Source of the DNA: Corynespora cassiicola
Taxonomy: Eukaryota > Ascomycota > Dothideomycetes > Pleosporales > Corynesporascaceae
Length of the DNA stretch: 64,000 nucleotides
Assembly (NCBI GenBank): GCA_022059125.1
Contig: JAEUWY010000001.1
Location: 2,914,001-2,978,000, forward strand
Direction of reading: 5' to 3'
In this document: positions 1 through 11,192 of the stretch, one piece after another
How positions within the stretch are numbered: position 1 is the stretch's first letter
How the letters are laid out: each line of letters opens with the position of its first letter
The notes under the pieces: generated by a model
The model's input: only the letters and a program-made list of their open reading frames with translations
Databases searched by the model: none
Told to the model about the DNA's origin: nothing
Translations under genes and position numbers: made by a program

Positions 1-664
1 CCAGCTGCTCGACACCATCCGCTCCACCAAGCCCGGCATCAAGGTCGTCTTCACCTCGTCGTGCGCCGTGTTTGGGCGGGCCGCCGTGACAAACGTCGCC
101 ACCGAGACGGACGTCGTGGCCATGCCTGAGAGCTCGTATGGCACCCAGAAGCTCATGATCGAGTACATGATCAATGACTACTCGAGGCGCGGCCTGATAG
201 ACGGGCGCGTAGTCCGCCTGCCCACCATCTTCGTGAGGGCCGGTGCGCCCACTGCTGCTGCGTCGTCGTTTGTGTCCGGCATCGTGCGAGAGCCTGTGCA
301 TGGGCAGGAGAGTGAACTGCCCGTGGACCCCGATATTGGCATCTGGCTGTCGTCGCCGCGCACCTTGGCACATAATCTTGTCCACGCTTTGAATGTTCCC
401 GCAGAAAAGTTTGGCCATTTCCGTACCGTGCTTCTGCCGGGATACACGGCGACGAGCCGCGAGATTCTGGATGCGCTGGAGAAGGTGGCTGGCAAGGAGA
501 CGCGGGCACTAGTAAAGGAGAAGCGCGATGCTACGATCCAGAGGATTGTGCTTAGCTGGCCGGCCAAGTACGACACATCGCGGGCCAAGAGCTTAGGTTT
601 CTCAGAGGATGTTGGGCTAGAGCAGACCATCAAGGATTTTATCGAATCAGAAAAGAAGGCTTAA
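1..664 (+). CDS. NAD-dependent epimerase/SDR, DenD-like (C-terminal part)
   Basis: The reading frame is open from base 2 and ends at TAA 662-664, so the 5' end lies outside the window. The visible ~220 residues begin late in the Rossmann core: a VVFTSSCAVFG strand with the catalytic-type Ser, then YGTQK, which fits the YxxxK active-site motif, then RLPTIFVR, typical of extended SDRs acting on sugar or sugar-acid substrates. The spacing and the sequence around PTIFVRAGAP resemble D-erythronate dehydrogenase (DenD)-type proteins, which oxidise a hydroxy acid with NAD; the substrate here is inferred. The C-terminal part (TSREILDALEKVAG, then a helical end) has the usual family length. No intron is seen in this part and no targeting signal can be judged because the N-terminus is missing. 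Confidence 0.8.
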   Translation, partial: QLLDTIRSTKPGIKVVFTSSCAVFGRAAVTNVATETDVVAMPESSYGTQKLMIEYMINDYSRRGLIDGRVVRLPTIFVRAGAPTAAASSFVSGIVREPVHGQESELPVDPDIGIWLSSPRTLAHNLVHALNVPAEKFGHFRTVLLPGYTATSREILDALEKVAGKETRALVKEKRDATIQRIVLSWPAKYDTSRAKSLGFSEDVGLEQTIKDFIESEKKA

Positions 665-1393
665 ACAGGATGCCGTGCATGGATCAAGTACACTAGCGTA
701 ATTCTATACGCGGCGCAATACAATACCTGTGCGTGTGTAGCTCATGTCGACCTGCTTCACTTAACATCAAGCATCAACCCCTTTCACTCACTCACGCCTC
801 TAGCCTAAAAAAATGCAAAAAAACAACAGCCAGCGTTTTAACTGCCCCAAGGAAGCAAGGTAGTGGACTCGAACCGCCTACCTCGCTGCCCTTTGCCCAG
901 TGGGGGTGCTTGTGACCCTTGGCAGTCCCTATAAATTGTTGTCGTTGTCCACTGGCCCACACCAACTGGCTGCTGTTGGTTAGTATGATTATTGATGTCT
1001 AATGATGGTTATATAGTTCAATTGGATCGTGTGGTTGCTACAAGGCGGCTTTTGTGTGGATGTGAAAAAGGTTGCCCCCGCCGGTGTGGCCGCCTCAGCG
1101 CAAACGACCCCCTCCGGGCAGCGCAGGTTCATGCTGAGAGTTTTCCCTCACATTTTTCGTCTGTAGTAGTAGGTGCAATATGCTGTGCTGGCATAACATG
1201 AGACCACCATTGAACTGCAAGCCACTGTTCAGAGCAAGACTGTCATAGAACAGTGCAGCACGTTTGCACCTCTCGTTGACGGTTGTAATAGCAGGGAAGA
1301 TGCATAACACATAAAAAGACTGATAAAGAGAAGAAATATGTTTTATTCGTACCACTTCTATAGTAAAAGAACCACTCTATCTCCTCACCTCCC
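665..1393. other. Intergenic, convergent 3' ends
   Basis: This lies between the convergent ends of the SDR gene and the chitin-binding gene. No coding stretch is convincing. A perfect RNA polymerase III B-box-like string on the minus strand (865-875) is followed downstream by T-runs, but no tRNA fold could be built around it. Confidence 0.5.
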
Positions 1394-2365
1394 TCACATA
1401 CCACCAAACAACTCCTGCGTCCCACAACTCCCCCACTCAGGCCGACACCCATAAGACGTCCTACAATAATCATCCTGATCCCCGCACCAATAGTAATCCG
1501 AACAACACCTCCCAAACGTCGACCCCGTACACGTAACCCCATTCCCACACCGCCCATCCTGACTAACCGGCACCGTAGGCACCGGCGGTGCAGGCCTCGA
1601 CGAAGAACTCGGCGGCGGCGGTGGAGCAGCAGAAGAAGAAGAAGAAGATGATGACGATGAAGGAACTGGCGGCAGAGTCGACGTCGACCTCACCGTCGAG
1701 CTCGGGGGCGGCGCAGACGAAGACACGGGAGGCCCCCCACCCCCTCCACACACCCCAAACGCAGCCCTACACCCACCCCCGCAGTACGCCTCCGAAGCGC
1801 CGCAGAAATACCACTCGGAGCAGCAATTTCCAAACGGCGAGCCCCCGCACGTGGTCACGTTGCCGCACTGGCCGTTGGTGGACACGATGAGCGTGCCGGA
1901 GGGGAGCGGCGGCGCCACCGTCGACGAAGGAGGGCTTGCGGTCGACGACGGGACTGGGGTGCTTGAGGATGGCGACGGCGTGGGCGTGGGCGTGGGCGTG
2001 GGCTCGGGCTCGGGCTCGGGCTCGTTGCCGCAGCGTCCGTACTGCGGCTGGCATCCTACAATCTCGCCGCAGTGCTCGAACGCGTCGCCGCACCAGCCGT
2101 ACGAGGAGCAGCATTGCGTGCCGGGGCATCTCTGGCCGCCGTACTCCGCGCCGCAGCGACCTGCCTGGCGCGGCTCGAGGCGGTGCAGGAAGCGCGAGAT
2201 CAAGTTTGGCGTCGTCGTCATCGTCGAGTTCCGGGGGGCGAGGTGTGGTGAGAGGAGCATGGGGCGCGCATCAGCGAGCTGCCTGGATCCGAAGAAGGAA
2301 TTGGCGGAGGCAGAGGAGCCCCAGGAGCTCAATGCTCCGGCAAAGGCGAGGGAGGTCCAATGCAT
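1394..2365 (-). CDS. Secreted protein with three chitin-binding type 1 (hevein) domains
   Basis: This is a single-exon, 323-residue protein starting at ATG 2365. Residues 1-22 form a signal-peptide-like stretch (SLAFAGALSSWGSSASA). Three Cys-rich hevein/ChtBD1 modules follow at about residues 70-112, 166-206 and 271-315. Each shows CCSxYGWCG-like cores (CCSSYGWCG, CCSEWYFCG, CCSDYYWCG) with the aromatic residues that bind N-acetylglucosamine chains. They are joined by low-complexity Pro/Ser/Thr/Glu linkers, including PTPTPT and a ten-Ser run. There is no catalytic domain and no GPI-like tail. The family is known to bind chitin at the cell surface or outside the cell; a role in wall association or in shielding hyphal chitin from plant chitinases is inference. 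The codon-level hexamer repeats in the first linker suggest recent slippage. Confidence 0.85.
   Translation of the reverse strand: MHWTSLAFAGALSSWGSSASANSFFGSRQLADARPMLLSPHLAPRNSTMTTTPNLISRFLHRLEPRQAGRCGAEYGGQRCPGTQCCSSYGWCGDAFEHCGEIVGCQPQYGRCGNEPEPEPEPTPTPTPTPSPSSSTPVPSSTASPPSSTVAPPLPSGTLIVSTNGQCGNVTTCGGSPFGNCCSEWYFCGASEAYCGGGCRAAFGVCGGGGGPPVSSSAPPPSSTVRSTSTLPPVPSSSSSSSSSSAAPPPPPSSSSRPAPPVPTVPVSQDGRCGNGVTCTGSTFGRCCSDYYWCGDQDDYCRTSYGCRPEWGSCGTQELFGGM
1978..2024. repeat. Hexamer tandem repeats (GGCGTG / GGCTCG) in linker
   Basis: Four GGCGTG-type units run directly into four GGCTCG-type units. On the coding (minus) strand they encode the alternating EP and TP dipeptides of the first interdomain linker of the chitin-binding protein. 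The repeat is in frame, so unit number changes would alter only linker length. Confidence 0.8.
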
Positions 2366-3644
2366 GCTTGTCCTGCAAATGTCGGATTCCGAGTGCTCGA
2401 GCTGGACTGTGGGCGCGCCCCGGTATTAAAGCCAACGCCGCCGACTGAGCGCTCAGAGCGGCCTTCCACTCAGGCCCAGCAGACGCAATAAAAAGATATC
2501 GGCTCCAACGCCTCGGCCAAATATCACAGCCGCATGCGAGGTCTCGTGTGCCCTCGGCGCAGCGCCCTTTGGGGAAATGCACATAATTGCTCCAAGCCGG
2601 GCATATGACGGGCCTCTTCCGAACGCGCTGCTGTTACACTGAAAGCGTCGTGATACCAGGTTATTGCTAATATGGAGAGCGTGGCCAGAAGCGCGGCTTG
2701 TGGGGCTCAGGGTGGCAGACTGCGTGGCGTGAAGCCGTAGGCGAAGGATTTTTATATGGGTTGGATGATATGGTACGGATGATCGGCACGATGGGTTCAC
2801 GGTCGAGATATTTTTGGCCGCGCCATGAGGCGTGGACGTCGATGCTGGTGATCATGGTCGAATGGAGTCGTGCTGCATGCACGGGTGTGCGAGAGACATG
2901 TGGAGGGCTGGTTCACTTGGCTCCCGGCGACCAGGTGGGGCCTCGTAATTGTTCCTTAGCCTTGGCCTCGTTTTTCTTGTAGAGAATATGGGTGCAATAT
3001 GCGTCGGAATGGAACTGGTGTAGAGGCTAAATGCAAAGTGCCGAGACCCCCGCGAGAATGACTGCCGCGGGCAGAGAGTCGGCTCAATGACAACGATGGG
3101 GAATAATCAGTCGACGTAAATAAATGACAATTGAAATCACGAGTACAGGATGTTCTGTTGCTAGTGTATACAGTGATGGCTGGGACCTCTTGTGAGCAAG
3201 ATGTTTCTATTGAACCCACATGATATTCTGTTGGGGGAAGTGACTGTCGATGGAAGTCTCAAGTGCTCTACGCACTATTCATGTTATCGTTGGATAGTAG
3301 ACTATGTGAGATTTCGATTGTCCTGACTATGATTGGCTATGCTTCCAATCACTGCTCCATAAACGCTCTCAGGTCCGATGTCGTCACTGAGACCTTGGAT
3401 ATATCTGCCAATCCATTGAAGAACCCTGAAAACCCGAGGGTATATTTCCACTTCCTGTGCTACCCACTGGAGGGCTTTTATCTTCTAACTTTCATATGAC
3501 AGAAATCAAAAGCTACGCGTGGGCGTAAATGCAGGAATGCATCCGCAATGCTCATACAAACTTTACCCCTGGTGCCCTAACACCATATCCAAATGCGCCC
3601 AAATGAAACTGTAGCAAGAATAATATCCAAAAGCGTACACATCT
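2366..3644. other. Intergenic, upstream of the chitin-binding gene and downstream of the SNF2 gene
   Basis: About 1.3 kb without a supportable gene. Open frames are short and show no family resemblance or splice continuity. It should hold the promoter of the chitin-binding gene at the left end; no specific site is obvious. Confidence 0.5.
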
Positions 3645-6406
3645 TCATGCCCTCAAACCCTCCATCAAAGCGCCCTCCTCCCTCTTGGCCACTGCCTGGA
3701 ACATTTGATCCCCACCACCCACATCCAACCCCTTCTCTGCCCTCTCATACGCCTCATCGCTCCGATCTAGCAAAATATCCAACTCCTTCTCGTCCAACAG
3801 CTTGACGCCCTCCCCGCCCTGCACATCGAACCTCTCCCCATCGCTCCGCCTCAGTAACTTCTGCAGCTCCTCCACCTCATGCTCCTTCTCCATCTGCTTC
3901 CCCCCGCGATCATTCTTCACGCCCCCCTTCCGAATGACCAACTTCTCGAGCCGCCGCTTCGCCTCGGCAGACTCGAGCAGCTTTTGCTCGACCGTATTGC
4001 GCGTCGCGAAGCGGTAGATGATGACATTGCGCGTCTGCCCGATGCGGTGCGCGCGGTCCATGGCCTGCAGGTCCTGCTGCGGGTTCCAGTCCGAGTCGAA
4101 GAGGATGACGGTGTCGGCCGCTGCGAGGTTGATGCCCTGGCCGCCGGCGCGCGTCGATAGGATGAAGACGTTGGTCGCATCCTTTGTGGTGGATGGTGTG
4201 TTGAAGGAGAGGATTTGGGATTGCCTGTCGGTTTGGGCGACGGAGCCATCGATGCGGGCGTGAGGCCAGGAGCGGAGGATGAGGTATTGGCTTAGTAGGT
4301 CGAGGGTGGTGGTGAACTGGGAGAAGATGAGCACTTTGTGGCCGCGGTCGAGCAGCTCGGGAAGGAGCGAGTCAAGGAGGAGCATCTTGCCCGAGGTGGT
4401 GACCACGGTTTCGTCGGGCTCGGTCTCGGAGGCGAACGTCTCCGAGCCAGATGTTTCGGCGGTGATGAAGGGGTTGAAGAAGTTGTAGGGCGAGTTGCAG
4501 CAGAGACGGAGCTGCATGATTGGGTTTCCGAGCTTCTTTTGCAGAAGCTGGCGTTTGGCAATCTCAAAGGTTGCGGAGCGCACTCTTTCTTCTTCCGCCT
4601 CCGAGTCTAGTTCCTCCTCTTCTTCTTCTTCCCCCGACTCCTCTGCATCGAGGCTGGCAAAGTATTTCCTGTCGCTGACCTCTTCGTAGCTCTTCTTTGG
4701 ACGTCCACGGCCGCGTCTGGAGACTGTAGATGCTGGCGTGCCCTCACGCGACGTTTTTGCGCTCTTGTTCGGTGTGCTAACATCGCTTGCCAGGGCCTTG
4801 CGCTTACGGCTGCCATTATTACTGCGAACACTTAGTGGTGTAGTTGCCCCGCTGCCAGTGCCAATGCTGAGTCTTTCAATGGCCTTCTCTTCGAGATACG
4901 AGCGGCTCGTTCCATCCAAGATGGCTTGGTATAGCTCTCGCTGCATCGGCGTAAGAGGCGCAAAGAGGACATATTCGCGCTTCTTTGGCATCAAGCTTTC
5001 AACATCAGTCTTGACACGGCGAAGCAAGAACGGCTTTAATATAGCGTGCAAAGACTTGACCAAATACTGCTGCCTCTCCCCTGAAAGCAGCTGTTCAAAG
5101 CTCGCCTTGTCCTTGAGCCCCGAAAAGTCGAACCAGCTTTCGAATGTGGACAGCTTGTCGAACACTGTGGGCAAAAGGAAGTGGAGAAGTGACCAGAGTT
5201 CGGTGAGATTGTTCTGCAAAGGTGTACCGGTAATCAGAAGACGGTTGGCGGACTGGTACGACTGCAATTCGCGGATCAACCGGCAATCCAGGTTCTTGAT
5301 ACGATGGCCTTCATCGATGATGATGAACTTCCACCCGAAGCCAGTGAGATACTTCCGGTCATTCATGCATATCTCGTAGCTAGTCACTACAACGGGAAAC
5401 TGGTCGGTTCCAGGGTTCTTCAACTTTGTCCGTCGTAGCTTCGTGCGCTCGTTTTTGTCGCCATGGTAGAGCACCACGGGTATGCTTGGCGTCCACTTCT
5501 GGATCTCTGCAACCCAATTGCTCGTGGTGCTGAGTGGCGCGGCAATCAAGAAGGGACCATAGGACTTGTTCTCCCACAAATGAGCAAGAAGTGCAATTGT
5601 TTGAATTGTCTTGCCAAGCCCCATCTCGTCCGCCAGAATGCCATTGATGCCGTTCTCATAGAGAGATAGCAGCCACTCAAGTCCCTCGAGCTGGTATGAA
5701 CGCATTGTGCCTCCAGTAACGAGCTTCGGCTGCCGCGCAGACTTGAGATCTTGTATGCCAATGTCGCCCGTCTTGACATTATCGTCCGTTTCCTTTGACG
5801 GCTCCTCTGCCTTTTTCTGCAGCTGCTCTTTTTTGAAGAATGATGATATTTTTGCGTCCTTTTTCTCTCCCTTCTTTGGTCTCCCACGACCCTTCTTTTG
5901 TGTCGGCGCTTCGGTCGCGGGCTTGGTGTTGTTCGCAGCTGAACCACGGGTGGCTCGCCTTTGGGACTCGGCGGCTGCCGATTCGGCGTTCTTTTCGCGT
6001 TTTGACGACTCGCCGTGTGTCTTCGCGTCCTGGGCCTTCTCCTCGTCCTCTTGCCGCTGCATCTGTGCAAGCATGACATTGGCGTAGAGCTGCATAATAT
6101 TAGCCTAGGTTGTGAAGAGTCGAGTTTCTTTGTCGTGGACCGACTCACCTTGCTCTTGTTCATCAGAAACTCGAGCTGCTTGAACTTTGCGTCCAAAATC
6201 TCTTTGCCGCTTTGGAGGTCCTCATCGCGCTCTTTCTGGAGCTGCGCATCGCGTTTTGCGTCTTCTTTTTCGCGTTGGACGCGCATGCGCTTTTCTTCAG
6301 CCTGCATCTGCTTCGAGACGCCGTCCTCCATGTCGGCTGGCGGAGGCGAAGAGGCGGGCGTGAAATTTTGCGCCTCGGAGTTGGCGGAAGAGGAAGAGGA
6401 AGGCAT
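3645..6406 (-). CDS. irc5: SNF2-family chromatin remodeler, IRC5/HELLS (LSH/DDM1) type
   Basis: Model: complement(join(3645..6089,6149..6406)), 900 residues. A 59-nt intron (6090-6148, donor GTGAGT) joins an N-terminal charged, coiled-coil-like exon to the helicase exon in phase 0. Residues 87-210 carry Lys/Glu-rich sequence and an AT-hook (GRGRPKK) near 152. The ATPase core shows motif I DEMGLGKT near 240, motif II as DEGH, motif III LLITGTPLQNN, motif V STRAGGQGINL and motif VI DRAHRIGQ. Between the two RecA lobes is a long acidic insertion with a second GRGRPKK motif. The order and the DEGH box match HELLS/Irc5/DDM1 proteins, ATP-dependent remodelers needed for nucleosome mobilisation, DNA methylation or genome stability in various eukaryotes. 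It acts in the nucleus. The start at 6406 is the first in-frame ATG of the charged exon. Confidence 0.9.
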
Positions 6407-6804
6407 TGCGCGTTCTTTGGGAAGAAAGGAATAAAGGAATGCAACCTTTTGTACCAAAAGACACGCGCTGGGACAGCCTCGAGTCAAGGAGTGGCGACAC
6501 CAAAGATGCGATGGGAGAGGGCGGGCGGCGACGCGCTACGAGAGTCTACACGTCACAGGGGTTCGCGAGATCACGCGCTAATTTAAAGTGGCGTGCCAAG
6601 CCATTCTTTCACTTTCACCTTCACCTCTACCTAGCTATGTATCCTGGAACTACGCCGAGTTCATTGGGGACTCTTTGCCCACTTGAGACGAAAGTTGCCA
6701 AACTGTCTCTGGGCATATAGCCCGCAGCTTCTTTCCCAAGGCCAGTCTGGGAGGAATCCCCTCTCTTGGATGGTCATGTCAGCGTCGTCATAAAGGTAGA
6801 ATAA
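6407..6804. other. Intergenic between SNF2 gene and F-box-like gene
   Basis: The promoter of the SNF2 gene and the 3' flank of the F-box-like gene share this 398-nt gap. GTGAGT at 6812 just before the F-box-like stop could be a further donor, so the upstream gene may extend a little into this gap. Nothing else is seen. Confidence 0.4.
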
Positions 6805-8221
6805 CTACTCACCGCCGCGGACAACCCAATTTGGCTCTCCTCGTAGATCAGGAAACCGTATCTCTATATTCAGTTCGATGTCTTCATAGGAATACCTTTC
6901 TGATATCTCCTGTGGAGGACTCCATCTCCACTTTAACCACTTACGGAATCCCGTATCTCCAACAGGATCCACCATTCGGATATGTTTCAGATCTGGAAAT
7001 CTTGTTCTTTTGTTCCATGGGAATTGTCGCAGCCAGGTCCATCTTCCCGGTGGTATATCGTCGGGGTTTTGGCGAATAAAGGACCTGTCACGATCTCCGT
7101 GATAGTAGAAGACCCCCGATGTTCGGGGAAAATCGAGCTAAGTAGTGTGAGAAAGGTCTAAATGGCTCAAGATCACGTACATGTAATTCCGAAATTGTCG
7201 GTGGTAAGCACAGATATGAATCCTCTCTCGCTTCACATGGTCCTCCCGCTGGTAATATGCAGCAGGATGGGACACGGACGTTTTTTAGGCTCGGGAATTC
7301 AGATAGGTCTAAGCGCGATCCGTCATATGATATGCCAAAATACCTATTCTCGACCAAGGTCAACTTGCGAAGGCCTCTCATGACTGGCAGCAAAGCCGCT
7401 TGAATATCTGATGGCCGGACTGGCCCTTCCACTTCTGTTGGTTCAGGGATGGGCTTTGCTTGCGTTTTGATTGGGATCTGGCAATAAAGGTTGATCAGAT
7501 TTGGCGTGTGCGAGAGAATTGATCGCAGCGCGTCCGGTGTGACGTTCCAATATCTTCCTCCCAGCAGCTGCAAAGACGTAATCTGGGATGAGACACTCCC
7601 AGAAGGTAGCAAAGCTGGAGTGAGCTTTGCAAGCCCAGTTGCCTCTACAGATCGAACACCAGGAAGAAGAGCAAATCTGACGATCTCTGTGCTTGAAAAA
7701 TCCGACCCCAGCGGCACACTGTGTCCTGACTGTTGGCCGGGCACCAACTTGATATTCTTGATGTTGCTGAAGTCGTGCTCATCGATGAAGCTACACTCAA
7801 AGTCCGCCTTGCGCGTCGATCGGCCTTGCATATACCACCTTATGACATCCATCGCACTTCGTGGCTGGAATTTCAAATCCATCCGAAGGAGTTGAAAATC
7901 TCTTGAGACGTATAGCGTCTCCAGATTCGGATACGACAGTGCCTCTCTTATGCTGTCGATGGCTACTGTTGAATCATACTGAATCATGATGGGCCTGCAC
8001 GATCGCACGAGATTTCTCAACCATGGACTCATATAGAATATCCGGGCCATGTGCCCTGTATCTTCATTCTTGAGGCCTTCCAGATGTTTGAGGAAACGAG
8101 TTGGAGTGAATTGGGACAAGCAAGGGTAGGCTGAGAAGAGCGCACCAAGACTAGCTAGGTCTTTGAACATCTCTATGATACATCGAAGAATATCTTCGGG
8201 AAGCTCCAGTAAATGGAGCAT
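6805..8221 (-). CDS. F-box-like domain protein, two exons
   Basis: Model: complement(join(6805..7137,7181..8221)), 457 residues. The first ATG of the frame is 8221 (context ACCATGC). It opens directly into an F-box-like helix set, LLELPEDILRCIIEMF, which in this family binds Skp1 of SCF ubiquitin ligases. The rest is Leu-rich with LRR-like strands (NLETLYVSR, ITSLQLLGG, LRKLTLVEN), the usual substrate-recognition layout. The first frame runs into a stop near 7088, but a short 43-nt intron (7138-7180, donor GTACGT, acceptor CTTAG, branch-like CTCAC) restores a long coherent continuation (FIRQNPDDIPPGRWTWLRQF...) to TAG 6805-6807. The intron is inferred. The substrate is unknown. A third exon beyond GTGAGT at 6812 is possible. 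Confidence 0.65.
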
Positions 8222-8542
8222 GGTGGAGAGGATGGGTATGTGAATCAAATGCAAGGTAAGTAGCGGTAATAAGTTCAAGGCTGAAGGATTCGGCTGCGCC
8301 ACGACTCGGCATCAGGTGAGGGATGGTCGCATGGCTACAGCCGTAATGCATGCACTAGGCCCCACCTGTATGTTATTGTTGAGAAGGAACAATTCTATTT
8401 GGGAACAAACTAATCATTAACAGCATGTATACAGAACCACTGGATATGTATGGTCACCAAGTTTGCTATATTCTTCATCATAGAGTAAAACTAGGTTCAG
8501 GACTTTGCTGGTTTTTCTAAACATTGGCTGAAAGTTGAGGTC
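8222..8542. other. Intergenic, nothing recognised
   Basis: This 321-nt gap separates the F-box-like gene start from the 3' end of the AAA pseudogene. It must contain the F-box-like promoter; no distinct element is visible. Confidence 0.4.
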
Positions 8543-10491
8543 TTAGTGAAAAGTGCTCCGAAATTCCTGTTGGTATTGTGGTACTTCCTCCACAATACCT
8601 AGCCCTATTGGCCCCTTTCTATATTTTGCCAGACTCTCCGCTGTCTTTGCAACGTTTTTGATCTCTCTACCGTTAACTTTGGCTGTCCCCAGATGTTCCA
8701 GAGCCTCTTCAGAGATATCAATAGATACGTCGCTTCTTGAGTGAAGGAATTGGCGCCAAATGGTTTTGCGTGCCTCAGGTGTCAGGTCATCTACGCGGAA
8801 TGCGACGTGGATGCGGCTCTGGAAGGCCTCGTCAAAGGTGCTCAATCGGTTGGTAGTCAGGAACAAGATGCCCTGGTAATACTCCAGGGTCCGAAGAAAT
8901 ATGGAAACAAGAGTATTCCTATATGTGTCATGTTCGCTTCGCTGTTCGAGAAATATGTCGGCCTCGTCAATAAGAAGGATTGCATTCCAAGACTCGGCAA
9001 GAGAGAATGAGCGACAAAGATCCCGTTCGACTTCTGTGGGATTAGATCCCAGGTCACCGGCTGTGATTGTATAAAGAGATTGTTTTGTATACTCTGTAAA
9101 TCAATGATTAGCTCTTAATGCCTTGCCAATTCCTGAAGGGATGAGCCATAAATGGCGTCAGCTTACCAGCAATGCATTCTGCAGTAAGCGTTTTACCCAC
9201 CCCTGGGGGACCATGCAGAAGAAAAACCAACCCTTTTCCTTTGCCTTTGATCGTGTCATCAAACTCTGATTGAACTTGAGTATGTTCTTCTACAAGTGCT
9301 TGGACAAGCTCCTTGCGATTCTGCGGGATGACCAGACGAGACATGACTTGCGCATCCCAAATGACAGAGCGAAGTTTCTCTACAAATAACTACACCCAAA
9401 TCTTCTCTTTGAAATTGAACCCGCAAACCCATGAGTTACATGTAATAATCTGATGTTCTATCGAGGGTTGGCTGTTGTTTTTGCTGCCCACAGGATCCGT
9501 TTCCGAGTCTATGAGTGTCAGCAGGCCAGAGAATGAATATGATTTTTTCTCAATTACCTGAAAGGCATCCCTGCAGACTTTTTGAATCGAAAGACTCCAC
9601 ATGAATAGCAAAGGGCGGGTTGAACATCCTGAATCTTCTGTTGTCGATCTTTACCCTGCCTGATACCTGTTTTCAAAAGTCAGCAAGTCGGTTCTCGGAC
9701 TTACGTTGCGAAATTTGTACAAACTATCTTACAGGGGTTTTCAAGAACTGGTTTGGATAATTGGGATCTGCAGACAGCCGCTCCTGTATAGCTATCGCTT
9801 CGTATTCACAGTCGTGAGTACCACACAACATTTGAAATGACGCACCACGATCTAAAAGCGACTGCCTGACTTCTTCGAAGTTTGAGTGATATTGGAGCGG
9901 AAATATTTCGAGCTCTTGGATTTGGATCTCTTGGTCGAAGACGGGTAATTTGAGATACTTCATTCTGGCTCCTAATTTCGTGCCGTCGAAGTCGGTATAC
10001 CACGCAACTATGGAGAAGAAGCTAGGCCCATCTTGGTCGGATATGTAACGTGTACTCTTCAACACGAAAGCCCTGTGTTGCTCATGCATTCTACTATAAA
10101 TCAGTGAACCTGGCTTAAAGATAGTCCAAAGTCTAGACCCAATCAGTCACCAATGCCTTCGTAGCTGTAATCTAACTCACAGATTATATCTGATTCTATA
10201 TTTGCTCAACAAACTTTTCCCAATCGTGAATGCATCGCTGAGCTTTTCACGTAACATTTGCAGAAGTAAAGACAGATGAGCATGCAAATCCGAATCTTTT
10301 GCGGACTCATCAAATGCCGACTGTAATTCGGCATGGTAGTGATATAGACAATGCAAAGGGAGCTGGAGAGTAACTTGCGGCGTGTGTAAGGATACACCAG
10401 GATAGTTGTGAATGATATCCTTTAGTAATGCTCTCAGTGGGTTGGAGTTGATACGCAGAGATTCTCCAATGAGCCTTCCATCCCGTCGTGG
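8543..10491 (-). pseudogene. AAA ATPase (fungal ATAD3/BCS1-like family), 5'-truncated and with an in-frame stop
   Basis: Five exons can be placed on the minus strand: 10491-10181, 10132-9733, 9666-9558, 9508-9167 and 9093-8543, separated by introns of 48-73 nt, some with CTGAC branch sites. The joined frame gives the family's N-terminal region (LRALLKDIIHNYPGV, then LLWTIFKPGSLIY), a linker, Walker A HGPPGVGKT, Walker B ILLIDEAD, the sensor-like LFLTTNR and a C-terminal lid ending at TAA 8543-8545. Two lesions are visible. TAG at 9390-9392 interrupts an otherwise continuous frame (NFKEKIW before, LFVEKLRSV after). Upstream of 10491 the frame meets TGA with no ATG, so the start and about the first 100 or more residues are missing. 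The truncation point is next to the oppositely oriented HET-like fragment. Such AAA proteins are common, function-unassigned ATPases in Pezizomycotina. Confidence 0.75.
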
Positions 10492-10497
10492 TCATGG

Positions 10498-11061
10498 ATG
10501 TCTCTGCGCAATGGAGAGCCTGAAGCCAAAATCTACAATGGCGTATTTCACCCGGAAAAGCGCGATGATAGCCACGATCTTCTCATACATGAGTGTAAAG
10601 TCTCTCACATCGATGATGAGGATATCTGGAGCTCTTTTACAGGTGGCTATCTAATAGCCACTGGGTTATGGAGGACGGCTGATGCATGGCCAAGATCTCC
10701 CCACCCTCACATTAATAAAGGTCTTCGGGGAGTTAATCAAAGTAATCACAGGAGTTTCTTGTTTAAGAGCTATCATACAGAGGATGACGAGGCATATCCT
10801 ATACCGGACCAAGACGTACTTGAGTTTGACTTGCCGCTGAAGTGTGAACCGGGAGAATACATAAAAGCCCCAATCTGCTATCTACAGGTTGCTAAATGGT
10901 GGTTTTACGAAGAAGGAGGAGATGGTTCTGTTTTCGCTTTGATTCTTGAACCCACCAGAGAGAATGATGCCGAGTACCGAAGGATTGGTAGGGCAGAGAT
11001 ACCTCAGTTCAACTTCATGGCTCAAGAGGGTTGGATAAGAAAAACCGTGATGATTGTATAG
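10498..11061 (+). pseudogene. C-terminal fragment resembling a HET-type protein
   Basis: An open stretch of 187 codons from ATG 10498 to TAG 11059-11061. The end (ALILEPT..., then YRRIGRAEI, then GWIRKTVMIV) resembles the C-terminal beta-rich tail of heterokaryon-incompatibility (HET) domain proteins, where a VLxLEP strand and a YRRIG strand are typical. The N-terminal HET signalling domain is absent, and the sequence directly upstream is the opposite strand of the truncated AAA gene. I therefore read it as a remnant left by a rearrangement. An intact short protein cannot be excluded. The assignment is by pattern only. Confidence 0.45.
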
Positions 11062-11192
11062 ATTTCATAGCATATCAGTATACCAAGTTTGGAGTGAAAG
11101 CTTATATCTATTTCAGTTGGTTTCTTGCAGATTTCAATAGGGGGATAAGCCACAATATACTTAAGATTATCAACGTACAGTGCGTAAGTTTT

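Noticed and set aside
840..960. Possible tRNA or Pol III gene on the minus strand (perfect B-box at 865-875, T-runs downstream)
   Set aside because: The T-arm has a mismatch, and no acceptor or anticodon stem of the right spacing could be built; only a short unrelated hairpin is present.
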